From an uncultured Coriobacteriaceae bacterium (GTDB lineage Bacteria > Actinomycetota > Coriobacteriia > Coriobacteriales > Atopobiaceae): 64,000 nucleotides of DNA. The DNA is taken from NCBI GenBank assembly GCA_902793195.1, contig CADBCS010000001.1, positions 102,414 to 166,413 of the forward strand, written 5' to 3'. This document shows, piece by piece, positions 8,181-18,162 of the stretch; position 1 is the first letter of the stretch, and every line of letters begins with the position of its first letter. Made by a program: the position numbers and the translations under genes. The notes beneath the pieces are model-generated. The model ran no database searches. It saw nothing but the letters and a program-made list of their open reading frames with translations, and had not been told where the DNA came from.

Positions 8181-8855
8181 ATGCACCACAAGAACATCCT
8201 GCTTCTATCGAGGACGTCTCGACATCACGAACGCATGCGTGAGCTTTCCCACTCCCTGGACGTGTCCATCGCGCTCGCGTTTCCCGACACCTTCTCTCAG
8301 GCAATCTCATCTGGCCACGAGTTCGACCTCATCATCCTGGACACGGTCGGTCTCGACGAGGACACCCTCAACGCCGTGGACACCTATGTGGCCGAGAACG
8401 GCTTCATCCCCATGCTGCTGGTGCAGGACGAGGATAGGCTCACGTCGCTGCGCATGCCGGTGCAGGGTCGAAACGACTTCATCGTCGCATCTGCCAGCTC
8501 GATGGAGTTTGAGATGAGGAGCAAGCTGCTGCTGTGGCCCGGCGAGGAGAGTGCGCCTGCCGACATTGTGTCGGTGGACAACATGATCATAAATCTGGCG
8601 ACGTACCAGGTGTACATCGACGAGGAACCGGTCGACCTCACGCTCATGGAGTACTCGCTCCTCTCGTTCCTTGCAACGCATCCGTCGCGCGCCTACTCGC
8701 GCGAGACGCTGCTGCACAGGGTGTGGGGCTTCGAGTACTGCGGCGGCACGCGCACCGTGGATGTGCACATTCGACGCGTGCGCTCCAAGGTTGGCCCCCA
8801 GGTCGCCGCACATATCGTGACGGTGCGCGGCGTGGGCTACCTGTTCAAGCTCTAG
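8181..8855 (+). CDS. Atypical OmpR-family response regulator, GlnR-like
   Basis: A 224-residue regulator. The receiver-like N-terminal half begins KNILLLSRTS where canonical receivers have the paired acidic residues that bind Mg2+, so the phosphorylation pocket is incomplete; only one aspartate (D54, in IILDTVG) remains. The C-terminal winged helix (from about residue 130) reads VDLTLMEYSLLSFLATHPSR, then ETLLHRVWGFEYCGGTRTV and VDVHIRRVRSKVG. It closely follows the DNA-binding domain of actinobacterial GlnR, also an orphan regulator with a non-canonical receiver. No histidine kinase gene is adjacent. A GlnR-type site lies upstream of glnA 6 kb away. GTG at 8178 is an alternative start. The exact orthology is inference; another OmpR-family orphan is possible. 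Confidence 0.75.
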   Translation: MHHKNILLLSRTSRHHERMRELSHSLDVSIALAFPDTFSQAISSGHEFDLIILDTVGLDEDTLNAVDTYVAENGFIPMLLVQDEDRLTSLRMPVQGRNDFIVASASSMEFEMRSKLLLWPGEESAPADIVSVDNMIINLATYQVYIDEEPVDLTLMEYSLLSFLATHPSRAYSRETLLHRVWGFEYCGGTRTVDVHIRRVRSKVGPQVAAHIVTVRGVGYLFKL

Positions 8856-8989
8856 TGACTCAGTGGCCGAGACGGGTCACGGGCGTGGCGTATCGGGTCG
8901 TCTGGTACCATGGACAACCGTGCGACGCTCCCTGCGCCCCACGGCGTCAAGACCACATTTAAGTTAACCAAAAGGCTTGTTTTCGCCCT

Positions 8990-9017
8990 GTGAAAGCTGG
9001 AAGTGGCGTGAGATAAA
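8990..9017 (+). promoter_or_regulatory. Possible promoter of the HtrA-like protease gene
   Basis: GTGAAA (8990-8995), a 16-base spacer, then GATAAA (9012-9017) preceded by TGA, giving an extended -10 arrangement. It is about 70 bases upstream of the start codon. It is the best match in the 233-base gap but is weak. Confidence 0.3.
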
Positions 9018-9088
9018 ACCGTGCAACGGGGTACATTCTCATTGTGCTGTATGCACGTTTGCACGTATCGAAGGAAGGCTGGACGACC

Positions 9089-10627
9089 ATGGCTGGTAAC
9101 AACACGAACCCGCCCATTCCGGGCTCGCAAAACAACAGGCAAAACGATCCCGGTTCGACGGCGCAACAGCCAAGAGTCGCAAGACGGCCCCCCGACGCCG
9201 CGGAATATGGCTCCCAAGACGGGTATCGTGGGCCACAGCAGCAGGCGTATCGGCCCGCTCCTCCCAGACCCCAGCCCAATCCCCAGTTCCAAGCCCAGCC
9301 GCAGCCCGCGCCTTCCCAACCGCCCAAGCAGGGTTCGGGCGTCTGGAAGAGCATCCTTGGCGGTGCCCTCGCCGGTGCGGCTGTCTCGGCTGCGCTGTTT
9401 GGCGTGCTCATCGGAACGGGTGTCGTGGGCGGCAAGGCCGCACCGCGTGCGACTACCGAGTCCTCGGCCGGCCGGACCATCAACCTCAGCACGGCGGACG
9501 AGAACTACGGTGTCGCCCAGGTGGTTGCCGCCAAGTGCCTGCCCTCAGTCGTCTCGGTGTACGTAAACTCCGCCGAGGGTGCGGGCATCGGCTCGGGCGT
9601 GGTGCTCGACACCGACGGCAACATCATCACCAACTGGCACGTTGCCGGCGAGGCCGAGTCCATCTCGGTTACCATCGACGAGCAGAGCTACGACGCCACG
9701 CTGGTGGGCGGAGACGCCTCGAGCGACATCGCCGTCATCCGGGCGGAACTCGACGGCGCGCAGGTGACGCCCATGGAGCTCGGTGACTCCTCGGCCCTTG
9801 TGGTCGGCGACTGGGTCATGACCCTTGGCAGCCCGCTCGGCCTCGACCAGTCGGCGTCCTCGGGCATCGTGAGCGCACTGTACCGCAACACGCTCATGGC
9901 CGCCTCCACGGGCAACACCATATACACCAACCTCATCCAGGTCGACGCCGCCATCAATGGCGGCAACTCGGGCGGCGCGCTGGTAAACGCCGAGGGCAAG
10001 CTTGTGGGCATCAACACGCTCTATGCGAACGGCAGCGGCAGCGAGGCGTTTGCGGGCATCGGATTTGCGATTCCCGGCAACTACGCCGTCGACATCGCCA
10101 ACAAGGTAATCAAGGGCGAGCCGGTGACCCATGCCTACATGGGCGTGTCGTGCGCCACGGTCAACGCGCAGAACGCGCAGGCCAACCACCTCTCGGTCAA
10201 CCAGGGGGCGTATGTCTCGGAGCTCGAGGACGGCGGTCCCGCGGCCGAGGCGGGCATCAAGGTGGGCGACATCGTAACCAAGATTGGCAAGTACGACGTG
10301 ACCTCCGCAGACGGTCTCGTCCTTGCCGTGCGCTCCTACTCCGTGGGCGACGAGGTGGACGTGACGTTCGTGCGCGACGGCGAGGAGCAAACCGTAAAGG
10401 TCAAGCTCGGTTCCGACGAGACGCTCCAGGCCAAGCAGGAGGAGGAGCGCAAGAAGCAGGAGGAGGACCTCCAAAAGCAGTACGAGGAATACCTCAACCA
10501 GCAGCAAAACCAGCAGCATAACCAACAGCAGAGCCCGGACCAGTCGTGGCCGTGGGACACGTACCAGTGGCCATGGGAGCTGTGGGACTGGGACACCGAC
10601 TCCATGAGCAATCCCGTGTCCCGATAG
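9089..10627 (+). CDS. HtrA/DegP-type membrane-anchored serine protease with PDZ domain
   Basis: A 512-residue S1C protease for extracytoplasmic protein quality control. Order of parts: a Pro/Gln/Asn-rich cytoplasmic N terminus (about 1-85), one membrane helix (about 90-112, GALAGAAVSAALFG), a trypsin-like domain with the triad H184 (ITNWHVAG), D213 (SSDIAVIR) and S294 (GGNSGGAL), a PDZ domain (about 350-440, containing GPAAEAGIKVGDIV), then a Lys/Glu/Gln coiled tail that ends in a Trp-rich stretch. All catalytic residues are present. The start at 9089 is the first ATG after an AAGGA. The gene is monocistronic and followed by a terminator. The Trp-rich C terminus after the PDZ domain is unusual and could contact the envelope. 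Confidence 0.94.
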   Translation: MAGNNTNPPIPGSQNNRQNDPGSTAQQPRVARRPPDAAEYGSQDGYRGPQQQAYRPAPPRPQPNPQFQAQPQPAPSQPPKQGSGVWKSILGGALAGAAVSAALFGVLIGTGVVGGKAAPRATTESSAGRTINLSTADENYGVAQVVAAKCLPSVVSVYVNSAEGAGIGSGVVLDTDGNIITNWHVAGEAESISVTIDEQSYDATLVGGDASSDIAVIRAELDGAQVTPMELGDSSALVVGDWVMTLGSPLGLDQSASSGIVSALYRNTLMAASTGNTIYTNLIQVDAAINGGNSGGALVNAEGKLVGINTLYANGSGSEAFAGIGFAIPGNYAVDIANKVIKGEPVTHAYMGVSCATVNAQNAQANHLSVNQGAYVSELEDGGPAAEAGIKVGDIVTKIGKYDVTSADGLVLAVRSYSVGDEVDVTFVRDGEEQTVKVKLGSDETLQAKQEEERKKQEEDLQKQYEEYLNQQQNQQHNQQQSPDQSWPWDTYQWPWELWDWDTDSMSNPVSR

Positions 10628-10660
10628 GGATTGCGCAAGGAGCACGCATCATTGCCAATC

Positions 10661-10700
10661 CGCCTCCCCCAGTGGCCAAGCCGCTGGGGGAGGCGCCTTT
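10661..10700 (+). terminator. Terminator after htrA-like gene
   Basis: A perfect 12-bp stem, CGCCTCCCCCAG (10661-10672) with CTGGGGGAGGCG (10684-10695) and an 11-base loop, is followed by CCTTT. It lies 33 bases after the stop codon. Confidence 0.85.
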
Positions 10701-10851
10701 CCCGGCGGAGTGGCATGTGCGGTTTTGGGTTGGGACGGGTTGCTGGCACATGCGACTTTGCATGGGAGCCGCGCACGACAATCGCCTGCCGTGCCACACC
10801 AAAAGCCACACCAAAAGTCACCGCAATACCCCCTGTCATTTTTGGGTCAGT

Positions 10852-10860
10852 TGATATACT
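10852..10860 (+). promoter_or_regulatory. Extended -10 promoter of sbcDC
   Basis: TGA-TATACT at 10852-10860 is a good extended -10 element, 38 bases before the sbcD start codon. The -35 region shows only a weak TGTCAT near 10834. Confidence 0.5.
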
Positions 10861-10898
10861 CTTGCTACCCCTTTACACAGACGAACGATTGGACGCAC

Positions 10899-12080
10899 AT
10901 GCGTTTTATCCACACCTCCGACCTGCATCTGGGTCGAAGACTTGCACAGATGTCACTCGAGAAGGACTGTGCCCATGTCCTCAACCAGCTGGCGCAGCTG
11001 GTCGCGCAGTCCGACTCCCACGCTCTTGTTGTGGCAGGCGACGTGTTCGACAGCCCCAACCCCTCTGAGGTTGCGGTGCGCCAGTGGGACCGCTTCATCA
11101 CCGGCATGGCGCAGTCCCGTGTGCCCGTGCTCGTGGTGAGCGGCAACCACGACTCGGGCGCCCGGCTCTCGGTGGCGTCGAACATCATCGCGCTCTCGGG
11201 CGTTCACCTGGTCGGCGAGCTGCGCCATAACCTCGAGCCCGTGGTGGTGGAGGACGTCAACTTTTGGCTGATTCCCTTCGTGCGCCCGGCCGACGTGCGC
11301 ATGTGGGCCACGAGGATGGAGCTCGACCCGGGTCTGGTAATCAACTACGACACGGGCCTGCGCCTTGTGCTCGATTACGTGCGTGCCAGCGACGCCTTCG
11401 CGAAGCGACCCAACGTGTGCGTGGCGCACCAGTTCGTTACCAACTCTGGTGTGGCCCCGGAGCGAAGCGACTCCGAGCACCTGTCGCTGGGCACCCTCGA
11501 CAACGTGGACGTGAGCGCCTTCGAGGGCTTCGACTACGTTGCGTTGGGACACGTCCACCGGCCGCAGCGCGTCGGTCGCGACACCGTGCGCTATGCGGGA
11601 AGTCCGCTCAAGCTCTCCTCGTCGGAGGTCACGCAGAGCAAGTCCTTTGCCGTGGTGGACATCCAGGACACAGCCAACGAGACAAGCGTCACGTACCGCC
11701 TGGTGCCCGTTGAGCCGCTGCGCGACTTTAGGATGGAGCGCGGTAGCGTGGACGAGCTCGTGCGGGCTGGCAAGCAGGAGGACGAGCGCCGCCGCAACGA
11801 CTTTGTCCACGCCGTGGTGACCGACGACGACCCCATCGACGTGGTGGCGCGGCTGCGCCATGTGTGGCCAAACCTCGAGCAAGTGAGCTTCGACAACGCG
11901 ACGACGCGGGCGGCGGGCGTGAGCGAGGCGCCGACGGAGGTGGACTTCAAGAAGGACATGCGCTCCCTGTTCGCGGAGTTCTTCGAGGCACAGGCGGGGA
12001 GGCCGCTTGCGACCGACGAGCAGAGGTTGGCGGATGACGCCTTCGAGACCGTACTCACGGAGGGTGGTGATCTGGTATGA
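10899..12080 (+). CDS. sbcD: Exonuclease SbcCD subunit D
   Basis: A 393-residue Mre11-like nuclease subunit that, with SbcC, opens and trims hairpins and protein-blocked DNA ends. The metallophosphoesterase motifs appear in order: TSDLHLGR at residue 6, GDVFDS, GNHDSG, and the C-terminal GHVHRPQ block. A helical/capping region with PLRDFRME and the SbcC-contact segment fills the last 130 residues. The length fits the family. The start was set at the ATG that begins MRFIHTSD; earlier in-frame codons are intergenic. Its stop overlaps the sbcC start (ATGA at 12077), so the two are translationally coupled. Confidence 0.96.
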   Translation: MRFIHTSDLHLGRRLAQMSLEKDCAHVLNQLAQLVAQSDSHALVVAGDVFDSPNPSEVAVRQWDRFITGMAQSRVPVLVVSGNHDSGARLSVASNIIALSGVHLVGELRHNLEPVVVEDVNFWLIPFVRPADVRMWATRMELDPGLVINYDTGLRLVLDYVRASDAFAKRPNVCVAHQFVTNSGVAPERSDSEHLSLGTLDNVDVSAFEGFDYVALGHVHRPQRVGRDTVRYAGSPLKLSSSEVTQSKSFAVVDIQDTANETSVTYRLVPVEPLRDFRMERGSVDELVRAGKQEDERRRNDFVHAVVTDDDPIDVVARLRHVWPNLEQVSFDNATTRAAGVSEAPTEVDFKKDMRSLFAEFFEAQAGRPLATDEQRLADDAFETVLTEGGDLV

Positions 12081-14911
12081 GGCCGCTCGAGCTGCACCTC
12101 TCGGCGTTTGGCCCCTATGCCAAGACGGCGGACATCGACTTCTCGAAGTTCGGCGACCATGGCCTGTACCTCATATATGGGGACACGGGATCGGGCAAGA
12201 CGATGCTGTTCGACGCCATCGCCTTCGCCCTGTTCGGCGAGTCCTCGGGAGACCGCGACGTGCGCACCCTGCGTAGTGACTTTGCCGATGCCGAGACGCC
12301 CACCGAGGTGTCGCTGGTGTTCGAGCATGCTGGGCGGACCTACAAGATCGTGCGCCGGCCGCAGCAGCAGCTGGCGCGGCGCCGATCCGGTGGCGAGAAC
12401 GCGTCGGCCCTGGTCGACCGTCCTCCTGTGGCCGAGCTCACCTCGGGCGACGTTACGCTGGGCAGCAACGTGCGCCAGGTCAACGAGCTCATCGTCGATC
12501 TGCTTGGCCTGAGCTATGGCCAGTTCCGCCAGGTCACGATGATCGCGCAGGGGGCGTTTAGGGACCTGTTGTGCACCGACCCCGCCGAGCGCGAGGTCGT
12601 GCTGCGAAAGATCTTTGGCACCGGCGAGCTCGATCGCTTTGCCAACGAGCTCGCGCGCATGTCTCGCGAGGCGAACGAGAGCCTCGATCTCGCGCGCTCG
12701 GAGTTCGGTGGATGCATAAAGCGCCTGGACCGCGGCATCGTGGTAGTTCACGACCCGGTGCAGCGCGTCCTGAGCCGCGAGCAACCCGCGCTCAGCGCCG
12801 ACGACTGCATAGAGGCGGCAAGGACCGTGGTGCGGCGCCAGCGCGACGAGATCGAGTTCTTGTCGCAGGCACGCGACAAGGCGCGAGAGGATACCGTAAG
12901 GGCTCAGCTCCAGCTGCGTTCGGCGGAGGAGGCCGCCGCGGCGATAGAGGGTACCGAGCAGGCGAGGAGTGCGCACGTGCGCGCGACCGCGCACGTCTCC
13001 GTCTTCAAGACCGCCCTCGACCGGGCGAGTGCGGGGTACGAGGAGGAGCATCGTGCACTGCTCGTGAAGGAGGACGAGCTCACCAAGTCGCTCCCGCGCT
13101 ATGAGGAGCTGGAGCGGCGCATGGCCGCTGCCGCGCAGGCTCGCTCGCATGCCGAGGAGCTCGGCTCCAAGCGTCGGACCCTGGAGGAGGAGCGCGCCCA
13201 GCTAGAGTCGTCCGTTGCCCACGCGCAGGTGGAGCTGGCCGTCGCGCGCGACGTGCAGAGCGAGCTCGAGCGTGCAAGGGCGCATGAGGAGGAGGCGCAG
13301 CAGAGGTCGACGCGTGCCCAGCTCGTCTCGGACTCCATTGCCACGCTGGTTCGCGAGCGCGCGAACCTCGGTGCCTGCGCCACCGAGGTGCACGATGCAA
13401 CGGAGGAGGCCAAGGCGGCGCGACGGCAGGCAGACGACCTGTTTGTCGCCCTGGTCGCCGACGACGCGGCCTTCGTGGCGTCGTCGCTGGTGCAAGGCGA
13501 GCCCTGTCCCGTATGCGGGTCCGTCGAGCATCCGCACCCCGCGATTCCAACCGACGTCGCGCCCGACCGAAGCTCGCTCACCATGGCTCGCAACAGGCAG
13601 CGTGCCTGCGAGGAGCGCCTGCGCAAGGCGCAGGACGACTACCTCACGCTCAGCACGAAGGTGGAGGAGCGCTCCAAGGCGACCCTCGCCGAGGCGAGAG
13701 AGCTGGTTGGGGCGATCGAGGACGAGACGGGCCTGGCCCTTGCGGGCGCGGACGCGGAGCGCATGGCCATTGGGATGCTGGCCGAGTACCGTCAGGTCCT
13801 GCGCGACGAGCTTGCGAGCAATCGCGAGCGCGCCCAGGCCCTCGAGAGAAAGCTCGAGGAGCTCGATGCACTGCGCACCCAGCTGGCCCAAGACGAGGAG
13901 CGTCTGGCTGCGGTGCGCAAGGAGCTGGTGACCCTGGCCGGCGCGTGCGAGGTGGCCGCCGCCGATGCCGCCACCGCCCAGGCGCGCGTGGAGGACGCCT
14001 CCTCCTCCCTGCAGTATGCGTCGCGCGAGGAGGCTGTGCGTGCGGCCGAGCTGGTGCGGCAGCATCGCATGGAGATCGAGCAGGAGCTCACGCTCGCGCG
14101 TACCGCATACGAGAACGCCCTCGCCGAGCTCGCCTCTGCCGAGTCCGTGCTCGAGGAGCGTCGGACGCGTCTTGTGGAGCTGGGCGTGAGCGAGGGAGAC
14201 AAGGTCCGCAGCATCACCAAGGCCAAGCAGGCACTCGTCATCGCGCAGAACGCCGAGAAGTCCGCCGACAGGGACGTTCGCAAGGCAGAGCTGCGCGTCG
14301 ACATGAACGAGCGGACGATTGACGAGATGAGACGGATCGCCTCGACGCTTCCGGCGCTCGAGCGCGCCGCCGTGGCCGCGGACCGCGTGTCTCGCATCGC
14401 GCGTGGCCAGGCGAGCGGCACGAACCGCATCTCGTTCGAGCGCTACGTCCTGGGCTTCTTCTTCGACCAGATCGTGAAATGCGCCAACAAGTGCCTGGCC
14501 GTCATGTCGAACGGACACTACCAGCTGGCACGCAACACCGAGGGGGAGCGTCGTGGCAAGGGCGGCCTCTCGCTGGACGTCGTCGACTACGCCACGGGCA
14601 AGCGTCGTCCGGTGTCGTCGCTGTCGGGCGGCGAGTCGTTCGAGGCGTCGCTCTCGCTGGCGCTCGGTCTCTCGGACTATGCGCAGCAGCGAGCCGGCGG
14701 CATGCATCTGGATACGGTGTTCATTGACGAGGGCTTTGGCTCGCTCGACCCCGAGTCGCTCGAGCTGGTGATGCGGGTGCTCTCCGACTTGGCCTCCGGA
14801 GACTGCCTGGTGGCGATAATCAGCCACGTGGAGGAGCTCGAGAAGCGCATCGAGCAGCGGGTCGAGGTCAAGGCGAGTCCCGAGGGCAGCAGCGTTACGG
14901 TGGTGGCGTAG
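12077..14911 (+). CDS. sbcC: Exonuclease SbcCD subunit C (SMC-like ATPase)
   Basis: A 944-residue Rad50-like ATPase. The N-terminal Walker A is GDTGSGKT (about residue 36). A long Arg/Glu/Ala coiled coil runs from roughly 190 to 760 and is interrupted by the zinc hook CPVCG (near residue 476). The C-terminal head holds the signature LSGGESFEASLSLAL and Walker B TVFIDEGFGSLD. The length is within the family range. It shares a 4-base overlap with sbcD and acts with it as a nuclease complex. The coiled-coil region is unusually rich in GAG/GCG codons, which explains several long antisense reading frames here that are not genes. Confidence 0.96.
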   Translation: MRPLELHLSAFGPYAKTADIDFSKFGDHGLYLIYGDTGSGKTMLFDAIAFALFGESSGDRDVRTLRSDFADAETPTEVSLVFEHAGRTYKIVRRPQQQLARRRSGGENASALVDRPPVAELTSGDVTLGSNVRQVNELIVDLLGLSYGQFRQVTMIAQGAFRDLLCTDPAEREVVLRKIFGTGELDRFANELARMSREANESLDLARSEFGGCIKRLDRGIVVVHDPVQRVLSREQPALSADDCIEAARTVVRRQRDEIEFLSQARDKAREDTVRAQLQLRSAEEAAAAIEGTEQARSAHVRATAHVSVFKTALDRASAGYEEEHRALLVKEDELTKSLPRYEELERRMAAAAQARSHAEELGSKRRTLEEERAQLESSVAHAQVELAVARDVQSELERARAHEEEAQQRSTRAQLVSDSIATLVRERANLGACATEVHDATEEAKAARRQADDLFVALVADDAAFVASSLVQGEPCPVCGSVEHPHPAIPTDVAPDRSSLTMARNRQRACEERLRKAQDDYLTLSTKVEERSKATLAEARELVGAIEDETGLALAGADAERMAIGMLAEYRQVLRDELASNRERAQALERKLEELDALRTQLAQDEERLAAVRKELVTLAGACEVAAADAATAQARVEDASSSLQYASREEAVRAAELVRQHRMEIEQELTLARTAYENALAELASAESVLEERRTRLVELGVSEGDKVRSITKAKQALVIAQNAEKSADRDVRKAELRVDMNERTIDEMRRIASTLPALERAAVAADRVSRIARGQASGTNRISFERYVLGFFFDQIVKCANKCLAVMSNGHYQLARNTEGERRGKGGLSLDVVDYATGKRRPVSSLSGGESFEASLSLALGLSDYAQQRAGGMHLDTVFIDEGFGSLDPESLELVMRVLSDLASGDCLVAIISHVEELEKRIEQRVEVKASPEGSSVTVVA

Positions 14912-14949
14912 CAGAGCAGGCTCGAATTCCTATGGCAGGGGGCTAACAC

Positions 14950-17238
14950 ATGAAGACCGAACGAATTGCCATCGAGGGCATGCACTGTGCCAATTGCTCG
15001 GCGCTCATCGAGAAGATGGTGGGGCGCATGGACGGCGTGCGGGAGTGCGCCGTCAACCTTGCGGCCAACAACGGCACGGTGACCTTCGACCCCGACACGA
15101 CCAACATGGCGCAGGTGGTCCAGGCCATCGTGGACCTGGGGTACGGCGCCACGGTGATCCCCCAGGAGGGGCGTGCCTCCTTCGACCGGCAGCGCCACGA
15201 GCGCGAGGCGGCCCAGCGCGCCCACGACCTGCGCATGTTCGCAATGTCGCTCGTGCTCACCACGCTCGTTATGGTGGTGTGCATGACTCCGCTCGGCATG
15301 CCCCTCACCATGCCGCTGGCCACGGCCCTGTTTGGCCCGCAGCACACGCACGAGCAGATGATGCTGGCGATGAACCTCGTGTGCCTGGTCCTCACGGTAC
15401 CCGTTCAGTTCGTGGCCGGTCTGCGGTTCTATCGCGGGGCATGGGGTGCCCTCAAGGCGCGCTCGGCGAACATGGACACGCTCGTGGCGGTGGGCACCAC
15501 CATCGCGTTCGCCTATTCGCTCTACGTGACCTTCGCTCCAAGCAGTGCGGGTGCCATGGCGCCCTTCGAGACGAGTGCCATGCTCATCACCTTCGTGCAG
15601 CTGGGCAAGATGCTCGAGGCGCGTGCCAAGGGGCGTGCCGGCGAGGCCGTCGAGTCGCTCATGAGCCTTGCCCCCAAGGTTGCCCACGTGCACCGCGGCA
15701 CGGAGGTTGCAGACATACCCGCAGACGACCTGCGGATCGGCGACGTGGTGGACGTGCGCCCCGGCGAGAAGGTGCCGGTGGACGGCGTGGTGGTTGGCGG
15801 GTCGAGCTCCGTGGACGAGTCAATGCTCACGGGTGAGCCCATGCCGCAGGAGAAGGCTGTCGGCTCCGAGGTGACGGGCGCCACGATCAACGGTAACGGA
15901 ACCCTTGTGGTGCGGGCCACGCGGGTGGGTGCGGAGTCCACGCTCAGCCGTATCGTGGAGATGGTGGAGAGGGCCCAGGGGTCCAAGCCGCAGATCCAGC
16001 AGTTGGCCGACCGCATCGCCTCGGTGTTCGTGCCCGCGATCCTGCTGCTGGGCCTAATCACCTTCCTGGGATGGCTGGCGATAGCCGTCCTCACGGGAAC
16101 GTTGGGGGGCGCCTCGTTCGAGCATGCGCTCATGTCGGGCGTCTCGGTGGTCGTCGTGGCGTGTCCGTGCGCCCTCGGGCTGGCCACGCCCACGGCCGTT
16201 ATGGTGGGCACGGGCAAAGGTGCCGAGCAGGGCATTCTCATCAAGGACGGAGACGTGCTGCAGCAGGCGGGAAAGCTTGCCCGCATGGTGTTCGACAAGA
16301 CCGGAACCATCACGCAGGGCATGCCCATGGTGGTGGGGGTCGCGCATGGGGACGAGGCGAGCGAGGAGGACGTGATTCGCTTTGCGGGCGCCCTCGAGCA
16401 GGGGAGCGAGCATCCGCTTGCCCGAGCCGTGCTCATGTATGCGGCCGAGAACGACATCGACATCCCCAAGAACATGGTGCGTGACTTCGAGGCGATAACC
16501 GGCAAGGGCGTCGTGGGCACCGTGGACGGCGAGCGGTTTGGCTTTGGCAACGAGCGTTTGGTGCGCGAGCTCACCGGCGCGGGGCTGCCCGACTGGTGCG
16601 AGGAGTTCGCGCACACGGGGGCGGGGGCGCACGCCACCGTGATGTACCTCGTCTTTGCCTCTTTTGGCGTGGCCGGGGCGATTGCCGCCGCCGACAAGGT
16701 AAAGCCGACCGCGGCCGAGGGCGTGCGGCGGCTGGGGGAGCTGGGGTGCGACGTGTACCTGCTCACCGGCGACGCGCGCGGTGCGGCAGAGCACGTGGCC
16801 GCGCAGGTGGGCATTAAGACCAGCCACGTGCTCGCGGAAGTCCTGCCCGACCAAAAGGCGAATCGCATCGCCGAGCTGCTCGACCCCAATCACGAGCGGC
16901 TCGTCGCCATGGTGGGCGATGGCATCAACGACACCCCCGCGCTGGCGACGGCCGACATCGGCATTGCCATGAGCGCGGGTTCCGATGCCGCGCTCGAAGT
17001 GGGACAGGTGGTGCTGATGCACGACGACGTGGTGGACGTCGCGCGCGCCATCGAGCTGAGTCGGGCGACCATGCGCAAGATACACCAGAACTTCGCGTGG
17101 GCGCTGGGCTACAACCTCCTGCTCGTTCCCCTAGCCGCCTTTGGCGTGCTCCCGCCCGAGCTCAGCTCGGCGTGCATGGCGCTCTCGAGCGTGAGCGTGG
17201 TGAGCAACTCCCTGCTCCTGCGTAGGGTCAGGCTTTGA
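14950..17238 (+). CDS. copA: Copper-translocating P-type ATPase
   Basis: A 762-residue P1B ATPase that pumps Cu+ out of the cytoplasm. One N-terminal heavy-metal domain carries GMHCANC (C13, C16). The TGEP actuator motif is in [11 protein letters not shown]. The membrane metal site is C405-P-C407, the phosphorylated aspartate is D449 in DKTGT, and the ATP-binding HP motif is in SEHPLARA. The hinge is [10 protein letters not shown] and eight membrane helices are expected. CPC together with the terminal helix residues suggests copper rather than zinc or cadmium. No copper chaperone or CsoR/CopY regulator gene is adjacent. The gene stands alone; no terminator is obvious after it. Confidence 0.95.
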   Translation: MKTERIAIEGMHCANCSALIEKMVGRMDGVRECAVNLAANNGTVTFDPDTTNMAQVVQAIVDLGYGATVIPQEGRASFDRQRHEREAAQRAHDLRMFAMSLVLTTLVMVVCMTPLGMPLTMPLATALFGPQHTHEQMMLAMNLVCLVLTVPVQFVAGLRFYRGAWGALKARSANMDTLVAVGTTIAFAYSLYVTFAPSSAGAMAPFETSAMLITFVQLGKMLEARAKGRAGEAVESLMSLAPKVAHVHRGTEVADIPADDLRIGDVVDVRPGEKVPVDGVVVGGSSSVDESMLTGEPMPQEKAVGSEVTGATINGNGTLVVRATRVGAESTLSRIVEMVERAQGSKPQIQQLADRIASVFVPAILLLGLITFLGWLAIAVLTGTLGGASFEHALMSGVSVVVVACPCALGLATPTAVMVGTGKGAEQGILIKDGDVLQQAGKLARMVFDKTGTITQGMPMVVGVAHGDEASEEDVIRFAGALEQGSEHPLARAVLMYAAENDIDIPKNMVRDFEAITGKGVVGTVDGERFGFGNERLVRELTGAGLPDWCEEFAHTGAGAHATVMYLVFASFGVAGAIAAADKVKPTAAEGVRRLGELGCDVYLLTGDARGAAEHVAAQVGIKTSHVLAEVLPDQKANRIAELLDPNHERLVAMVGDGINDTPALATADIGIAMSAGSDAALEVGQVVLMHDDVVDVARAIELSRATMRKIHQNFAWALGYNLLLVPLAAFGVLPPELSSACMALSSVSVVSNSLLLRRVRL

Positions 17239-17410
17239 GCGAGCTGCGTGGAAGGACTGATCAGGGTCAGTTCTGTATTATGGGAGGGCATGGGGTGGGG
17301 GATGGCACGTTTGCGCCAGCCCACTTGCCCAGATTGCTGCCATCGATGTGCTGGGGGGTGTGCCATGGTCTCTCCGCTCTTGTGTTGTCCCCGTTGCCAA
17401 GGAGGTCGTC

Positions 17411-18145
17411 GTGACTGCACCGTTTGATGATTGTCGTATCGTCCGTGAGGTTCGTGAGCACTGCGCGGGTGGGTGGGGCATCTTTGTGGAGTTCGTCAAG
17501 TTCGCCATCATCATCAACATAGCGGGCAAGATCACCAAGTCTGGCCGTCTATGTGAGCGACCGGCACATGGAGCCATTTGAGTCGATGGGCGGAATCTGG
17601 CTCATCGCCATCGGCATGCTCAGCTTTGCCGCGGTGTTCTACTGCATCGTGTGGGAGCGCATGCGTCCGTACGACATCGGCATTCGCTTCTCTCCGCTTA
17701 CGCGCATGCTGCGCGACTTGGCGTTGGGGTATGGACTGGCGGGTCGTTCCTCCTCGCCCTGGCCTTTGGTGGCCTGCGGACGCAGGTGAACGTGCAGAAC
17801 GTCGTGGGCTGGACCATTCCGTGGATGTTCGCGGTGTACCTGTTCCTGCTCGCCCTCGTCTGCGGCATGTCGGTGTTCCTTACCAATCGCATCTGGATGG
17901 CCGGCGCCATACACGCGGCCTGGAACCTCTTCCAGGGCAACATCTTTGGCGTGGCGGTGAGCGGCAACATGGCCGATCCCACGGCAACCCTCTTGGTGAG
18001 CACCACCAAGGGCAGCGCCCTGCTGTCCGGCGGCGAGATGGGCCTTGAGGCGAGCCTGGCCGCGACGCTCACCCTCGCGGTCGTGGCGGCACTGTGTTTC
18101 TTGTACTATTGGCGTACGCGTGGAGGCAAGGCGCGTGAGGCATAG
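17411..18145 (+). pseudogene. CPBP-family intramembrane metalloprotease, frameshifted and internally deleted
   Basis: A strong AAGGAGG (17399-17405) precedes a GTG at 17411 that begins TAPFDDCRIVREVREHC and a hydrophobic helix, but this frame stops at 17581. Homologous membrane sequence continues in another frame from 17553 (ERMRPYDIGIRFSP, RDLALGYGL). It then jumps back near 17735 (SFLLALAFGGL) and runs to 18145. The last part keeps the HAAWN motif of CPBP (CaaX/bacteriocin-processing) proteases and the NLFQGNIFGVAVSG segment. The catalytic EExxxR motif and the helix around it are absent. At least two frameshifts and an internal loss of roughly 60 codons make function unlikely. A sequencing error could explain a shift but not the missing motif. 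Confidence 0.75.
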
Positions 18146-18162
18146 GCGAACGGGGGCCGAAA

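Noticed and set aside
8856..9088. tRNA or small RNA gene in the gap before the protease gene
   Set aside because: No cloverleaf, and no terminator-bounded transcript was visible.
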